A stretch of DNA of 64,000 nucleotides from Agrococcus sp. ProA11 (lineage in GTDB: Bacteria; Actinomycetota; Actinomycetes; Actinomycetales; Microbacteriaceae), in contig NZ_CP156989.1 of assembly GCF_039880525.1 (NCBI RefSeq), positions 248,001 through 312,000 on the forward strand, read 5' to 3'. Below, in pieces: positions 34,666 through 43,713 of the stretch (position 1 is the first letter of the stretch; each line of letters starts with the position of its first letter). The notes under the pieces are model-generated. The model was given only the letters and a program-made list of their open reading frames with translations. It was not told the DNA's origin and searched no databases. A program made the translations under genes and the position numbers.

Positions 34666-35010
34666 TCAGGCGATGCCCCAGCCGCTGCCGACGAACGGAT
34701 GCAGCCACGCGGAGACCACGAGCAGAAGTGCGGCAGCGCCGACGAGCGCGGCACTCGCGCCGGTAGAGCTCGCGGGCCGCTCGCGGGGCCGCGCGAGCAG
34801 CACGATCGCCGTGGCCATCGAGAGTACGGACCAGAAGGCGATCGCCCAGCCGAGCACCCAGAGCGCCTCGGTGACGCCGGCTGGCCCGGCCGAAGCCAGG
34901 GCAGACAGCTGCAGAAGCACGGCGGCACCTGCGGCCATGGCCGCGGCGACGCTCGCAGGGACGAATGCTGCGTGTGGCGTCTCTGCCTGCGGCTTTCCCT
35001 TGATGAGCAT
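34666..35010 (-). CDS. Small membrane protein
   Basis: The 114-residue product has three likely membrane segments (about 18-40, 47-70 and 84-105) and a short Lys/Gln/Glu-containing N terminus. I recognise no family. It lies between the SDR and the divergent GntR gene; coding potential is supported by segment spacing and the absence of a better frame. Confidence 0.6.
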   Translation of the reverse strand: MLIKGKPQAETPHAAFVPASVAAAMAAGAAVLLQLSALASAGPAGVTEALWVLGWAIAFWSVLSMATAIVLLARPRERPASSTGASAALVGAAALLLVVSAWLHPFVGSGWGIA

Positions 35011-35106
35011 GCGTCGACGCTAACCCTGCCACCGGCGGTGACCTCCTCACCTTCGCTCAGCGTCGCATCAACGTTGCCGAAGCAACTCGGATGGCAGAAT
35101 CGGGGC

Positions 35107-35847
35107 ATGCCCGGCCCCGTTCCGAAGTACGTCGAGCTCGCCGCGCGCCTGCGCGAGCAGGTCGCGCGACAGGCGGTCGGCACGCCGGTGCCCAGCGAGC
35201 GGGATCTCGCGATCGAGGAGGGCGTCTCGCGCATGACCGCGCGCAAGGCGATCGAGATGCTGGTCGCAGAGGGCCGGGTGACGCGCGAGGTCGGCAGGGG
35301 CAGCTTCGTCGCGCGCCCCGCGCTGAGCGTGCCGCTCACGCTCACGAGCTTCACCGAGAGCATGCTGCAGTGGGGCATGGTCCCCTCGGCGCAGGTCGTC
35401 GAGGCCACGACCGCGCCGGCGGGAGAGCTGGCGGCGACGTTCGCCGTCGCGCCAGACGAGCCGCTCGTGCGACTCACGCGCGTGCGACTCGCCGACGGGC
35501 GACCGATGGCGCTCGAGCGAGCGTCGCTGCTCGCCACCGCGGCGCCGGGCCTGCTCGAGGCCGCCGACTTCTCCACCGCATCGCTCTACGACGTGCTCGA
35601 GCACCGATACGGCGTGCGATTCGACGCCGGCACGCAGGTGATCCATGCCGGCCTCATCGACGCCGACGACGCCGCGCTCCTCGACGCCGAGCCGGGCTCA
35701 CCCGCGCTCGAATTCGTGCGCACCTCGACGGCCGCAGGCACGGTGCTCGAGCGCACCGTGTCGATCTATCCGGCCGACCGCTTCGCGCTCTCGGCAGCGA
35801 TCACGCCGACCCGAGCTCCGGGATCCGCGCCGACAGCCGGGCGATGA
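35107..35847 (+). CDS. GntR-family regulator, HutC/UTRA type
   Basis: This 246-residue regulator has a winged helix-turn-helix (about 6-72: VPSERDLAIEEGVSRMTARKAIEMLVAEG) and a UTRA effector domain (about 80-235). This is the HutC/DasR/NagR subfamily, which senses sugar phosphates and similar ligands. It is convergent with the SIS-PTS operon, overlapping the SIS gene's 3' end by 47 bases. A HutC-type operator lies in front of that operon at 38363-38380, so control of the PTS system is likely. Confidence 0.92.
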   Translation: MPGPVPKYVELAARLREQVARQAVGTPVPSERDLAIEEGVSRMTARKAIEMLVAEGRVTREVGRGSFVARPALSVPLTLTSFTESMLQWGMVPSAQVVEATTAPAGELAATFAVAPDEPLVRLTRVRLADGRPMALERASLLATAAPGLLEAADFSTASLYDVLEHRYGVRFDAGTQVIHAGLIDADDAALLDAEPGSPALEFVRTSTAAGTVLERTVSIYPADRFALSAAITPTRAPGSAPTAGR

Positions 35848-36502
35848 GCGCGGCGTTCGCGTCGTCGTTGCCCGCCACGTTCGCGCTCCGCCACAGCGGC
35901 GCATCCGGCTCGAGCAGCACGACGCGCTCGAGCAGGGCAGACCACAGCGCATTGGTGGCGAGGCTCGACACAGGAGCCGTGATCGGATCCGCGGACGGCC
36001 GCGACACGTCGCCCACCGGCGCCCTGGTGTCGAGCACGATGCTCGCGAGCTCGAACAGGCGAGCGCCCGCCCGCGGCTCGGCGGCGCGGCTCGCGCCGAC
36101 CGAGGTCACCGCGATCACGGTCGCACCCGCGCTCGCGGCCGCGTGCGCCACCTCGACGGGGAAGTGGTTGATGCCGGAGCTCGAGAAGACCACGACGGTG
36201 TCGCGCGCCTCCACGCCAGCGCGCGCGACGACATCCAGACCCAGCCCCGGCTGCCGCTCACCGCGCGTCGAGCCGGCCGCGTCGCCGAGCGGCAGCAGCG
36301 ACGGATGCCACAGCGGCCGCACCTGCGCGAGGCCACCGGCGCGGTAGAACGACTCCATCACCGCGGCGAGCGAGTGCCCGGCGCCGGCGGTGCGCACGAG
36401 CCCATCGGCGCGCAGCGTCGCGAGCACCGCGTGCGCGGCACGCTCGAGCGGCTCGGTGTTGGCGTCGATCACCTGGTCCACGAAGGCGCCGAACGTGGTC
36501 AC
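35801..36502 (-). CDS. SIS-domain phosphosugar-binding protein
   Basis: This 233-residue single SIS-domain protein has TAGAGHSLAAVMESFYRAGGL (phosphosugar loop), VVFSSSGINHFPVEVAHAA and the VIAVTS strand. Such proteins are sugar-phosphate isomerases or sensors. Its GTG overlaps the PTS gene stop (GTGA), so it is coupled to the transporter. Its substrate is probably the sugar phosphate imported by that PTS. The last 47 bases overlap the convergent GntR gene, an unusual arrangement that could allow antisense effects. Confidence 0.88.
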   Translation of the reverse strand: MTTFGAFVDQVIDANTEPLERAAHAVLATLRADGLVRTAGAGHSLAAVMESFYRAGGLAQVRPLWHPSLLPLGDAAGSTRGERQPGLGLDVVARAGVEARDTVVVFSSSGINHFPVEVAHAAASAGATVIAVTSVGASRAAEPRAGARLFELASIVLDTRAPVGDVSRPSADPITAPVSSLATNALWSALLERVVLLEPDAPLWRSANVAGNDDANAALIARLSARIPELGSA

Positions 36503-38328
36503 AGCCAGCCCCGCTCCTCGAGCGCCGCGCGCAGGCGCGCCTCGGTCTCCCGGACGTCGACGAAGCTCACGACCGGCACCGACAGCGCGTCGCCATCGCC
36601 GAGCTCGTCCAGGTAGGTCGGCTGCCCGATGACGACATCCGCTCGCGTGCCGCGGGCCGAGCCGACGTCGGTGTGCTCGAGCTCGGCCTGGACGCCGAGG
36701 CGCTCGAGGGCCTGCTCGGCCGTGCGACGGAGGATGAGGCTCGAGCCCATGCCCGCGCCGCACACTGCGAGCACGCGCAGCGGGGTCGGGCGTGCCGCTG
36801 CGGCCGCGGAGGCTCCGGCGCGTGAGGCGCTCGCCGTCGCCTGCTCGGCGGGATCGTGCTCGGCGGCGTCCACCGCGGCGCGCTGCGCGCCGACCGGCAC
36901 GGGCTCGGCCGTCGCATCGGCCGAGTGCTGGTCGATCGGCGGCGCGGGTCGGCGCCCGAGCAGCACGAGCACGGCCACCGTGATGGCGAGCACCAAGCCC
37001 GCGACCACCCAGGCCGACCAGGCGCCCAGCGGCGCCAGCACGGTCGATGCGCCCATCAGCAGCCAGCCCACGGCGAACCAGTCGGGGTCGGCGAGCGTGG
37101 CCAGCTCCGGTGCGGTGTCGGAGTAGAGGCCCCACGAGATCCACTGGCCGAAGGCGAGGATGACGCCGTTGAGGAGGCCGCCGAAGACCGCGCCGCGCCA
37201 GCCGGCGACGGCGTTGCCGAACACGCCGCCCGCGCCGCCGCCGAAGAAGAGCATGATCATGGGCGGCACCAGCACGAACCAGCCGCCGGCCGCGAAGACG
37301 CCCATGAGGATGAGGAAGACCACGACCGAGGTGAGGAAGCCGAGCATGACAGCCGTCGGCGCCTTCGTGAAGGTCACGGGGATGTCGAGGGCCGGGTGCG
37401 TGCCCGGCAGGGCCTTCTCGCTCAGCCCGCGGAACGCGGGCACGATCTCGGCCAGGAACATCCGCACGCCGAAGAGCAGGATCGCGATACCGGCCGCGAA
37501 GCGCAGCGCCTGCAGCAGGCCCCAGACCCACGGCATGACGGTGGCGCCGGCCATCTGCTCCTCGACCACGCCGCCATCCGCGAACACGATCGCGACGAGC
37601 ATGATGACGCCGATGATGAACGCGGTCGAGACGTTGACGTCCTTGAAGAACGACAGGCCCTTCGGCAGCTTCAGCGCTTCGCTGTCGTGCTTGGCCGGGT
37701 CGCCGAGCCGCAGCCACTTGGCGCCGTAGCCGGTGGCGATCGCGAGCGTCGACGTGGTGTGGGCCAGGCCGACCTCGCCGCCATCGGCCATCACGCGGCG
37801 CATGAGCGGTGCCGTCCACAGCGGCTGCAGCACCCAGTAGCAGCCGATCAGCACGCTGCCGACGCCCGCGAGCAGCCAGCGGTCGACGTCGCCGAACGCC
37901 TCGACGAGCGTGGCCGCGATGACGACGCTCATCCAGTACATGAGGTGACCCGTGAGGTAGACGTAGCGGGCGGCACGGAAGATGCGCACGAGCGCGAGGT
38001 GGACGACGAAGCCGCCCGCGATGATGAGCGGCACGACCGAGCCCGCACCGGCGTTGAAGTCGGTCAGCGTCGAGGTCGCGGTCGGCGGCTCGAGCCCCAT
38101 GGCGCTCGAGACGATCGCCTGGAAGGCCACGAGGCCGCCCACGAAGATCTCGACGCCGATGTTGAGGATCACCACGCCGATCGTGGCCCGCAGGCCGCCG
38201 GCGACCACCTGCTCGATCGGCTTGCGCTGCAGCGCGAGGCCGACGAGCGCGATCAGACCGATCAGCAGCGCGACCTGGCTGAGGAAGTTGTCGGTGATGA
38301 GGGTGACGATGTCTTCGAAGACGCCCAC
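36499..38328 (-). CDS. PTS ascorbate-type EIIC-EIIB fusion transporter
   Basis: The 609-residue protein fuses a UlaA-type EIIC channel (about residues 1-450, around eleven membrane segments, with GLALQRKP and VNVSTAFIIGVIM) to an EIIB domain (about 515-609). A Pro/Ala-rich linker joins them. The EIIB phosphorylation site is Cys523 in VLAVCGAGMGSSLILRR. Ascorbate/galactitol-superfamily PTS systems import and phosphorylate sugar acids or alditols. No EIIA gene is visible in the window, so the phosphoryl donor must come from elsewhere. The next gene is a coupled SIS protein. Confidence 0.92.
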   Translation of the reverse strand: MGVFEDIVTLITDNFLSQVALLIGLIALVGLALQRKPIEQVVAGGLRATIGVVILNIGVEIFVGGLVAFQAIVSSAMGLEPPTATSTLTDFNAGAGSVVPLIIAGGFVVHLALVRIFRAARYVYLTGHLMYWMSVVIAATLVEAFGDVDRWLLAGVGSVLIGCYWVLQPLWTAPLMRRVMADGGEVGLAHTTSTLAIATGYGAKWLRLGDPAKHDSEALKLPKGLSFFKDVNVSTAFIIGVIMLVAIVFADGGVVEEQMAGATVMPWVWGLLQALRFAAGIAILLFGVRMFLAEIVPAFRGLSEKALPGTHPALDIPVTFTKAPTAVMLGFLTSVVVFLILMGVFAAGGWFVLVPPMIMLFFGGGAGGVFGNAVAGWRGAVFGGLLNGVILAFGQWISWGLYSDTAPELATLADPDWFAVGWLLMGASTVLAPLGAWSAWVVAGLVLAITVAVLVLLGRRPAPPIDQHSADATAEPVPVGAQRAAVDAAEHDPAEQATASASRAGASAAAAARPTPLRVLAVCGAGMGSSLILRRTAEQALERLGVQAELEHTDVGSARGTRADVVIGQPTYLDELGDGDALSVPVVSFVDVRETEARLRAALEERGWL

Positions 38329-38362
38329 GGCTGCTCCCGTCCTTGGGGTGAAGGTGTGTGCG

Positions 38363-38380
38363 AAATGGTATAGCCCACTT
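38363..38380 (-). promoter_or_regulatory. HutC/GntR-type operator in front of the PTS-SIS operon
   Basis: The dyad AAATGGTATAGCCCACTT resembles the TGGTNTAGACCA sites bound by HutC/DasR-type GntR proteins. Its outer TGG/CCA halves are intact. It lies 35 bases before the PTS ATG and between divergent genes, where the local UTRA regulator would be expected to bind. Confidence 0.55.
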
Positions 38381-38446
38381 GCTCCCGTGTCGAGCGCGGG
38401 CTGCCTGCGCGCCGCGAAGCCAGCGCGGTGCGCCAGACTCGAGACG

Positions 38447-40945
38447 ATGACACTCCTCGAGCACGCCCCAGCGGACTGGGATCCGGATGCCGCCTTCGAC
38501 GCCTTCGAGTCTTGGGCGCTGGAGCGCGGGCTGACGCTCTACCCGGCGCAGGAGGAGGCGCTGCTCGAGATCGTCACGGGCTCCAACGTGATCCTCTCGA
38601 CGCCCACCGGCACCGGCAAGTCGCTCGTGGCGATGGGTGCGCACTTCGCCGCCATCGCGCAGGGGCAGCGCTCCTTCTACACCGCGCCCATCAAGGCGCT
38701 CGTGAGCGAGAAGTTCTTTGCCCTGGTCGAGGTCTTCGGCGCCGAGAATGTCGGCATGGTCACGGGCGACTCAGCCGTCAACGGCGATGCGCCGATCATC
38801 TGCTGCACCGCCGAGATCCTCGCGAACCTAGCGCTGCGCAACGGCGGGCAGACCGAGGTGGGGCAGGTGGTGATGGATGAGTTCCACTACTACGCCGATC
38901 CGCAGCGCGGCTGGGCCTGGCAGGTGCCGCTGCTGACGCTGCCGCACGTGCAGTTCATCCTCATGTCGGCGACCCTGGGCGACACGACCGCGATCGCCGA
39001 CGACCTGAGCCGCCGCACGGGCCGCGAGACGGCATCCGTCACCGGCGTCGAGCGCCCGGTGCCGCTGTCGTACTCGTATGCCATGACGCCCGTGCACGAG
39101 ACGGTCGAGGAGCTGCTCGCCACCAACCAGGCTCCCGTCTACATCGTGCACTTCGCCCAGGCGGCCGCGCTCGAGCGCGCGCAGGCACTCTCGTCGACGA
39201 AGATCATCACCCGCGAGCAGCGCGACCAGATCGCCGCCGCGATCGGCGAGTTCCGCTTCACCACCACGTTCGGCAAGACGCTGTCGCGGCTCGTGCGCTC
39301 CGGCATCGGCGTGCATCACGCGGGCATGCTCCCGAAGTACCGACGGCTCGTCGAGCAGCTCGCCCAGCAGGGCCTGCTGCGGGTCATCTGCGGCACCGAC
39401 ACGCTCGGCGTCGGCATCAACGTGCCCATCCGCACGGTGCTCATGACCGGCCTGACGAAGTTCGACGGGCAGCGGATGCGGCAGCTCACCGCCCGCGAAT
39501 TCCACCAGATCGCCGGCCGAGCCGGCCGGGCCGGCTACGACACCGCCGGCACGGTCGTGGTGCAGGCGCCCGAGCACGAGGCAGAGAACGCCAAGATGCT
39601 CGCGAAGGCCGGCGACGACGCGAAACAGCGGCGCAAGCTCGTGCGGAAGAAGGCGCCCGAGGGCTTCGTCTCGTGGGGCAAGCCCTCGTTCGAGAAGCTC
39701 ATCGAGGCCGAGCCGGAGCCGCTCACCTCCAGCATGCAGATCAGCCACTCGATGCTGCTGAACGTCATCGGGCGCGGCGGCGACGCCTTCAGCGAGGTGC
39801 GCGACCTGATCGAGTCGTCGCACGAGCCGTGGCGGTCGAAGCTCGCGCTCGAGCGGCGCGCGCTCGCGATCTACCGCACGCTCCGCACCGCGGGCGTGGT
39901 CGAGCAGCACGTCGACCCGACCAACCCCGACGGCCCGCCGCTCATCCGCCTGACGGTCGACCTGCAGCCGAACTTCGCGCTCAACCAGCCGCTCTCGCCC
40001 TTCGCGCTCGAGGTCATCGACGTGCTCGACCCCGCCGACCCGACCCATCCGCTCGACGTCATCTCGGTGATCGAGTCGACGCTCGACGACCCGCGCCCGA
40101 TCCTGTCGCAGCAGCAGTTCCTCGCGCGCGGCGAGGCCGTCGCGGCGATGAAGGCAGAAGGCATCGAGTACGAGGAGCGGATGGAGCTGCTCGAGGAGGT
40201 CACGCACCCGAAGCCGCTGGAGGAGCTGCTGACCGAGGCGCTCGCGGTCTTCGCATCGTCGCAGCCGTGGGTGAGTGACTTCGCGCTGTCGCCGAAGTCG
40301 GTGGTGCGCGACATGTGGGAGCGGGCGATGACCTTCGCCGACTACACGCAGCACTATGGCCTGGCACGCAGCGAGGGGCTCGTGCTGCGCTACCTCTCGG
40401 ACGCCTTCCGCGCGGTGCGGCAGACGGTGCCCGACGAGGCGAAGAGCGAGGATCTGCTCGACATCATCGAATGGCTCGGCGAGGTCGTGCGGCAGGTCGA
40501 TTCAAGTCTGCTCGACGAGTGGGAGGAGCTCATGCATCCCACCGCACCCGGTGAGACGCCCATCGCGCCGCCGCCGCCGAGCGTGGTCGCGAACCCGCGG
40601 GCGTTCAGGACGCTGGTGCGAAACGAGCTGTTCCGGCGCGTGCAGCTCGCCGCGCTCGACAAACACGAGGAGCTCGGCGAGCTCGACCCGGGCTTCGGCT
40701 CGGCTGCCTGGGGCGACGCGCTCGACGCCTACTACGACGAGCACGAGACCATCGGCACCGGTGCCGACGCGCGCAGCTCGCGCATGCTCGTCATCGACGA
40801 GGGGCACACCGTCTGGGAGGCGCAGCAGATCCTCGCCGACCCGGCCGGCGACCACGACTGGCGCATCTGGGCGACGATCGACCTCGAGGCGTCAGCGGAG
40901 GCAGGCGTCGCGGTCGTGCAGGTCACCCGCGTCGGCCGCCTCTGA
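38447..40945 (+). CDS. Ski2-like DEAD/DEAH-box helicase
   Basis: This 832-residue superfamily 2 helicase has STPTGTGKS (Walker A, about 51-59), MDEFHYY (Walker B, DEFH form), [21 protein letters not shown], and the motif [15 protein letters not shown] long C-terminal region (about 400-832) follows, as in actinobacterial Ski2/HelY relatives. The family mainly remodels RNA with 3'-5' polarity; the exact role in bacteria is unclear. It is divergent from the PTS operon. An alternative upstream extension was discarded as shadow sequence. Confidence 0.93.
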   Translation: MTLLEHAPADWDPDAAFDAFESWALERGLTLYPAQEEALLEIVTGSNVILSTPTGTGKSLVAMGAHFAAIAQGQRSFYTAPIKALVSEKFFALVEVFGAENVGMVTGDSAVNGDAPIICCTAEILANLALRNGGQTEVGQVVMDEFHYYADPQRGWAWQVPLLTLPHVQFILMSATLGDTTAIADDLSRRTGRETASVTGVERPVPLSYSYAMTPVHETVEELLATNQAPVYIVHFAQAAALERAQALSSTKIITREQRDQIAAAIGEFRFTTTFGKTLSRLVRSGIGVHHAGMLPKYRRLVEQLAQQGLLRVICGTDTLGVGINVPIRTVLMTGLTKFDGQRMRQLTAREFHQIAGRAGRAGYDTAGTVVVQAPEHEAENAKMLAKAGDDAKQRRKLVRKKAPEGFVSWGKPSFEKLIEAEPEPLTSSMQISHSMLLNVIGRGGDAFSEVRDLIESSHEPWRSKLALERRALAIYRTLRTAGVVEQHVDPTNPDGPPLIRLTVDLQPNFALNQPLSPFALEVIDVLDPADPTHPLDVISVIESTLDDPRPILSQQQFLARGEAVAAMKAEGIEYEERMELLEEVTHPKPLEELLTEALAVFASSQPWVSDFALSPKSVVRDMWERAMTFADYTQHYGLARSEGLVLRYLSDAFRAVRQTVPDEAKSEDLLDIIEWLGEVVRQVDSSLLDEWEELMHPTAPGETPIAPPPPSVVANPRAFRTLVRNELFRRVQLAALDKHEELGELDPGFGSAAWGDALDAYYDEHETIGTGADARSSRMLVIDEGHTVWEAQQILADPAGDHDWRIWATIDLEASAEAGVAVVQVTRVGRL

Positions 40946-40973
40946 TCCACCCGCCGCGCCTCGGCCGCTGCTC

Positions 40974-41011
40974 CGCCGCCGCTTCGCCGCCGCTTCGCCG
41001 CCGCTTCGCCG
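40974..41011. repeat. Short tandem repeat (CGCCGCTTCGC units)
   Basis: Three or more 11-base units read CGCCGCTTCGC back to back just after the helicase gene. The tract has no coding interpretation and leads straight into the family B palindrome at 41015. Confidence 0.7.
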
Positions 41012-41014
41012 TCC

Positions 41015-41078
41015 GTCAACCGGCCCAGTGGTCTCGCGACGCAAATATCCTGGTGCCAGACCACCTGCCCGGTTGAAC
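41015..41078. repeat. Family B palindromic repeat, copy 2
   Basis: Left arm GTCAACCGGCCCAGTGGTCTC and right arm CAGACCACCTGCCCGGTTGAAC flank a 21-base AT-richer loop (CAAATATCC). It lies between the helicase and the nitroreductase, which have the same orientation. Confidence 0.8.
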
Positions 41079-41162
41079 GCCGCGGAATGGCGCCGCCAGC
41101 CGTGCCGTTGCATTGGGCAACGCAACCGCGACCGCATCTACGAGACGATTGAAGGAGCACCT

Positions 41163-41603
41163 ATGCCGCTGCAGGGCGAGTACGCACCCAGCACCTCCGA
41201 ATGGGCACGCAAGCAGGCCGAGCAGTTCGAGGCGTCGAACGGCGCCGAGGCGAACACGATGCGCGGCATGCCGATCATCCTGCTCACCAGCGTCGGCGCG
41301 AAGAGCGGCAAGCTGCGCAAGACGGCGCTCATGCGCGTGGAGCACGAGGGCGACTACGCCGTCGTGGCCTCGATGGGCGGCGCCCCGAAGCATCCGGTCT
41401 GGTACTACAACCTGAAGGCGCACCCGCACGTCGAGCTGCAGGATCTCGGCGAACGCCACGACTACATCGCCCGCGAGGTCTCCGGCGCGGAGCGCGACGC
41501 ATGGTGGGAGCGGTCGGTGGCTGCCTACCCGCCGTACGCCGATTACCAGGAGAGCACCGACCGGCTGATCCCCGTCTTCGTGCTGGAGCGCAAGCCCGAC
41601 TGA
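41163..41603 (+). CDS. Deazaflavin (F420)-dependent nitroreductase family protein
   Basis: This 146-residue protein matches the Ddn/deazaflavin-dependent nitroreductase family. It has the split beta-barrel strands [49 protein letters not shown] and the C-terminal [21 protein letters not shown]. Members use reduced F420 or bind flavin-like cofactors and often reduce quinones or nitro compounds. GAAGGAG precedes the ATG. It has no operon partner and is flanked by family B repeats on both sides. Confidence 0.93.
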   Translation: MPLQGEYAPSTSEWARKQAEQFEASNGAEANTMRGMPIILLTSVGAKSGKLRKTALMRVEHEGDYAVVASMGGAPKHPVWYYNLKAHPHVELQDLGERHDYIAREVSGAERDAWWERSVAAYPPYADYQESTDRLIPVFVLERKPD

Positions 41604-41613
41604 CGCGCCGCCC

Positions 41614-41674
41614 TCAACCGGTCGCTTGGTCTGGCAACCTGCATTTCGGCTTGCCAGGCCACCAGCCCGGTTGA
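41614..41674. repeat. Family B palindromic repeat, copy 3
   Basis: Arms 41614-41637 (TCAACCGG..TGGTCTGGCAA) and 41651-41674 (TTGCCAGGCCA..CCCGGTTGA) form a 24-bp imperfect stem. It starts ten bases after the nitroreductase stop, between convergent genes. Confidence 0.85.
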
Positions 41675-41714
41675 CGGACGGCGTGGGCGCGGGCGGCCAG
41701 CGGCGACGGCGTCG

Positions 41715-42341
41715 TCAGGCGGCGGGGGAGGGCTGGAACTCCGCAGCCAGCTCGGCGGCGAGCTCCGCGACGTCGGTCGAGCCGCTGAAGTCCTTCTCCG
41801 GCTGCGCGGCGCGATCGGCGTCCGAGACGAGCGCCTTGACGCGCTTCACGACCGTGCGCACGGGTGTCGCGCGCAGGGCGTGACCGACCGCGGCCAGCCA
41901 CGTCTCGGCCGCCGCCTTCAGCGCCACGTAGTTCGCGTTGCCCGCGGTGGGGCGATCGAGACCCGTGGTCGAGATGATCGCGATGACGCCGGCCCCCGAC
42001 CGGCCGATCGCTTCGGCGAACGCGCGCGTGGTGTTGCGCAGCGTGCCGACGACGCGCGCCTCGAGCCACGCCCAGTCCTCGTCGGTCTGGCCGGGCAGCC
42101 CGCCACCACCGCGCCAGCCGCCGACCAGATGCACGAGTCCGTCGAGTTCACCCACCTGCTCCGCGAGCGCCTCGACGGCGTCGAGGTCGGCGAGGTCGCA
42201 CGCGAAGTGCTCGCTCGCGTCGACGAGCCCCAACCTGTCGGCGTCAGAGCCGACGGCGATGACGTGATGGCCCGCCTCAAGCAGGGCGGATGCAGTGGCG
42301 TGGCCGAGCGCGCTCGTGGCGCCAGCGATGAGGATGCGCAT
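41715..42341 (-). CDS. SDR family oxidoreductase (short)
   Basis: This 208-residue SDR has a cofactor loop GATSALG at residues 7-13, ACDLADLDAV, the LVHLVGGW strand, the catalytic Ser region IISTTGLDR and NYVALKAA as the YxxxK motif. It is shorter than the usual 245-255 residues because the C-terminal substrate-loop region is reduced. The substrate is unknown. It shares an orientation with the 63-residue gene upstream, 18 bases away. Confidence 0.86.
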   Translation of the reverse strand: MRILIAGATSALGHATASALLEAGHHVIAVGSDADRLGLVDASEHFACDLADLDAVEALAEQVGELDGLVHLVGGWRGGGGLPGQTDEDWAWLEARVVGTLRNTTRAFAEAIGRSGAGVIAIISTTGLDRPTAGNANYVALKAAAETWLAAVGHALRATPVRTVVKRVKALVSDADRAAQPEKDFSGSTDVAELAAELAAEFQPSPAA

Positions 42342-42359
42342 GTCGCCCAGTCTGCCGCG

Positions 42360-42551
42360 TCAGTCCTGCTGCTTCGCACCCTTGCGTGCGTCCTGCACGA
42401 GCTGCCGCAGCTCGGGCTCGGCCGGTACCGCGCCGCCGGCGTCGAGCTGCTGCTGCACGGCTTCCACCGCATCGTCCTCGCTGCCGTCCAGCGGAATGGT
42501 GAGCCCGCGCTTGAGGAGCTCGCCGTAATCAGGGGTCCATTGGATGCTCAT
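42360..42551 (-). CDS. Small hypothetical protein
   Basis: The 63-residue acidic product (MSIQWTPDYGELLKRGLTIPLDG...) has no signal peptide or membrane segment and ends in a basic tail (ARKGAKQQD). The ATG at 42551 was chosen because the upstream extension is low-quality sequence without a ribosome binding site. It may be co-transcribed with the SDR. Function unknown. Confidence 0.55.
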   Translation of the reverse strand: MSIQWTPDYGELLKRGLTIPLDGSEDDAVEAVQQQLDAGGAVPAEPELRQLVQDARKGAKQQD

Positions 42552-42771
42552 GCCAGCACTATCGCAGATGACCCTGGAGGCTGACAGGGCGATGCACGGC
42601 CTGCCTCGAGCGGCGCAGGCATCCTGCTGCGCGCGCTGGCATCCATGCACCGAACTCACAGGAGATGGTCGCGGCAATCTCATTGACGTACCCCAACAGG
42701 CCTCCGTAGCGTTCACGCCACACCACGGCCCGGGCCGTCCGGACCGCGTCACCGAGAAGCGGAGGATTGCG

Positions 42772-43653
42772 ATGTACTTCCACAAGCAGGAACTGCAGCA
42801 CACGGCAACGCCCGAGAAGCCGGATGCCGTCTACGCCCGCAAGCTGCAGGAGGTGCTGGGTGGCCAATACGGCGAGATCAGCGTTGCCATGCAGTATCAG
42901 TTCCAGGCCTGGAACATGCACATGCCGGGCAAGTACCGCGACCTCGTCTTCGGCATCGGGGCCGAGGAGATGGGGCACGTCGAGATGCTCGCCGTGATGA
43001 TCGCGCAGCTGCTCGAGAAGGCTCCGCTCGGCATCACCGACGAGGCCGTGCAGGCCGACCCGACCGTCGCCGCGGTCGTCGGCGGCACCGACATCCAGCA
43101 GGGGATCGTCGCGGGCGCGGGCGCTCGCCCGGTCGACTCGATGGGCAACCCCTGGCAGGGCAGCTACATCACCGCGAGCGGCAACCTGCTCGCCGATTTC
43201 ACGGCGAACGCCAATGCCGAGATGCAGGGCCGAACTCAGGTTGCGCGGCTGTACCACATGACGGACGACCACGGCGTGCGCGATCTCCTCAAGTTCTTGC
43301 TTGCGCGCGACACCATGCACCAGAACCAGTGGATCGCCGCCGCGGCCGAGTTGCGCGAGGAGGGCCACGAGGACCTGCCGGTGCCGAGCAACTTCCCGCA
43401 GCGCAAGGAGCACACCGCAGTGTCGTACGAGTACATCAACTTCAGCGACGGCGCGGCCGCCAGCGAGGGCAGCTGGGCGAGCGGCCCGACGCCCGACGGC
43501 CATGGCGAGTTCTCGTATCGCGCCGAGCCGGAGGCAGGCGTGCCGATGCCGCCGCCGACGACGCCGGATGCGCGCTGGTACGGCACGACGCCGAAGTCGA
43601 ACACCGCCGAGAAGCTCGCTGGCGAGGTGCAGGACAAGCTGCACAAGGAGTGA
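42772..43653 (+). CDS. Manganese catalase family protein
   Basis: This 293-residue protein is a di-manganese (non-heme) catalase. The ferritin-like helices carry EISVAMQYQFQAWNM (Glu), GIGAEEMGHVEML (Glu and His), and QVARLYHMTDDHGVRDLLKFLLARDTMHQNQW (His and Glu/Asp ligands). The C-terminal tail of about 60 residues is Pro/Ser-rich. It decomposes hydrogen peroxide in the cytoplasm. GGAGG precedes the ATG. It probably serves stress defence. Confidence 0.94.
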   Translation: MYFHKQELQHTATPEKPDAVYARKLQEVLGGQYGEISVAMQYQFQAWNMHMPGKYRDLVFGIGAEEMGHVEMLAVMIAQLLEKAPLGITDEAVQADPTVAAVVGGTDIQQGIVAGAGARPVDSMGNPWQGSYITASGNLLADFTANANAEMQGRTQVARLYHMTDDHGVRDLLKFLLARDTMHQNQWIAAAAELREEGHEDLPVPSNFPQRKEHTAVSYEYINFSDGAAASEGSWASGPTPDGHGEFSYRAEPEAGVPMPPPTTPDARWYGTTPKSNTAEKLAGEVQDKLHKE

Positions 43654-43663
43654 GGCCCGGCGA

Positions 43664-43700
43664 CCCGGGGGAGGCGCCCGGCGCAGTCGCCTCCCTCGGG
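43664..43700. terminator. Bidirectional terminator between Mn catalase and DUF6421
   Basis: A 13-bp stem (43664-43676 with 43688-43700; CCCGGGGGAGGCG and its partner with one wobble pair) and an 11-base loop lie 10 bases after the catalase stop and 13 bases before the convergent DUF6421 stop. Confidence 0.75.
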
Positions 43701-43713
43701 CCGTCCTGCCGCG

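Noticed and set aside
40974-41011. Possible CRISPR or binding-site array
   Set aside because: Eleven-base units are directly abutting with no spacers; this is a simple microsatellite-like tract.
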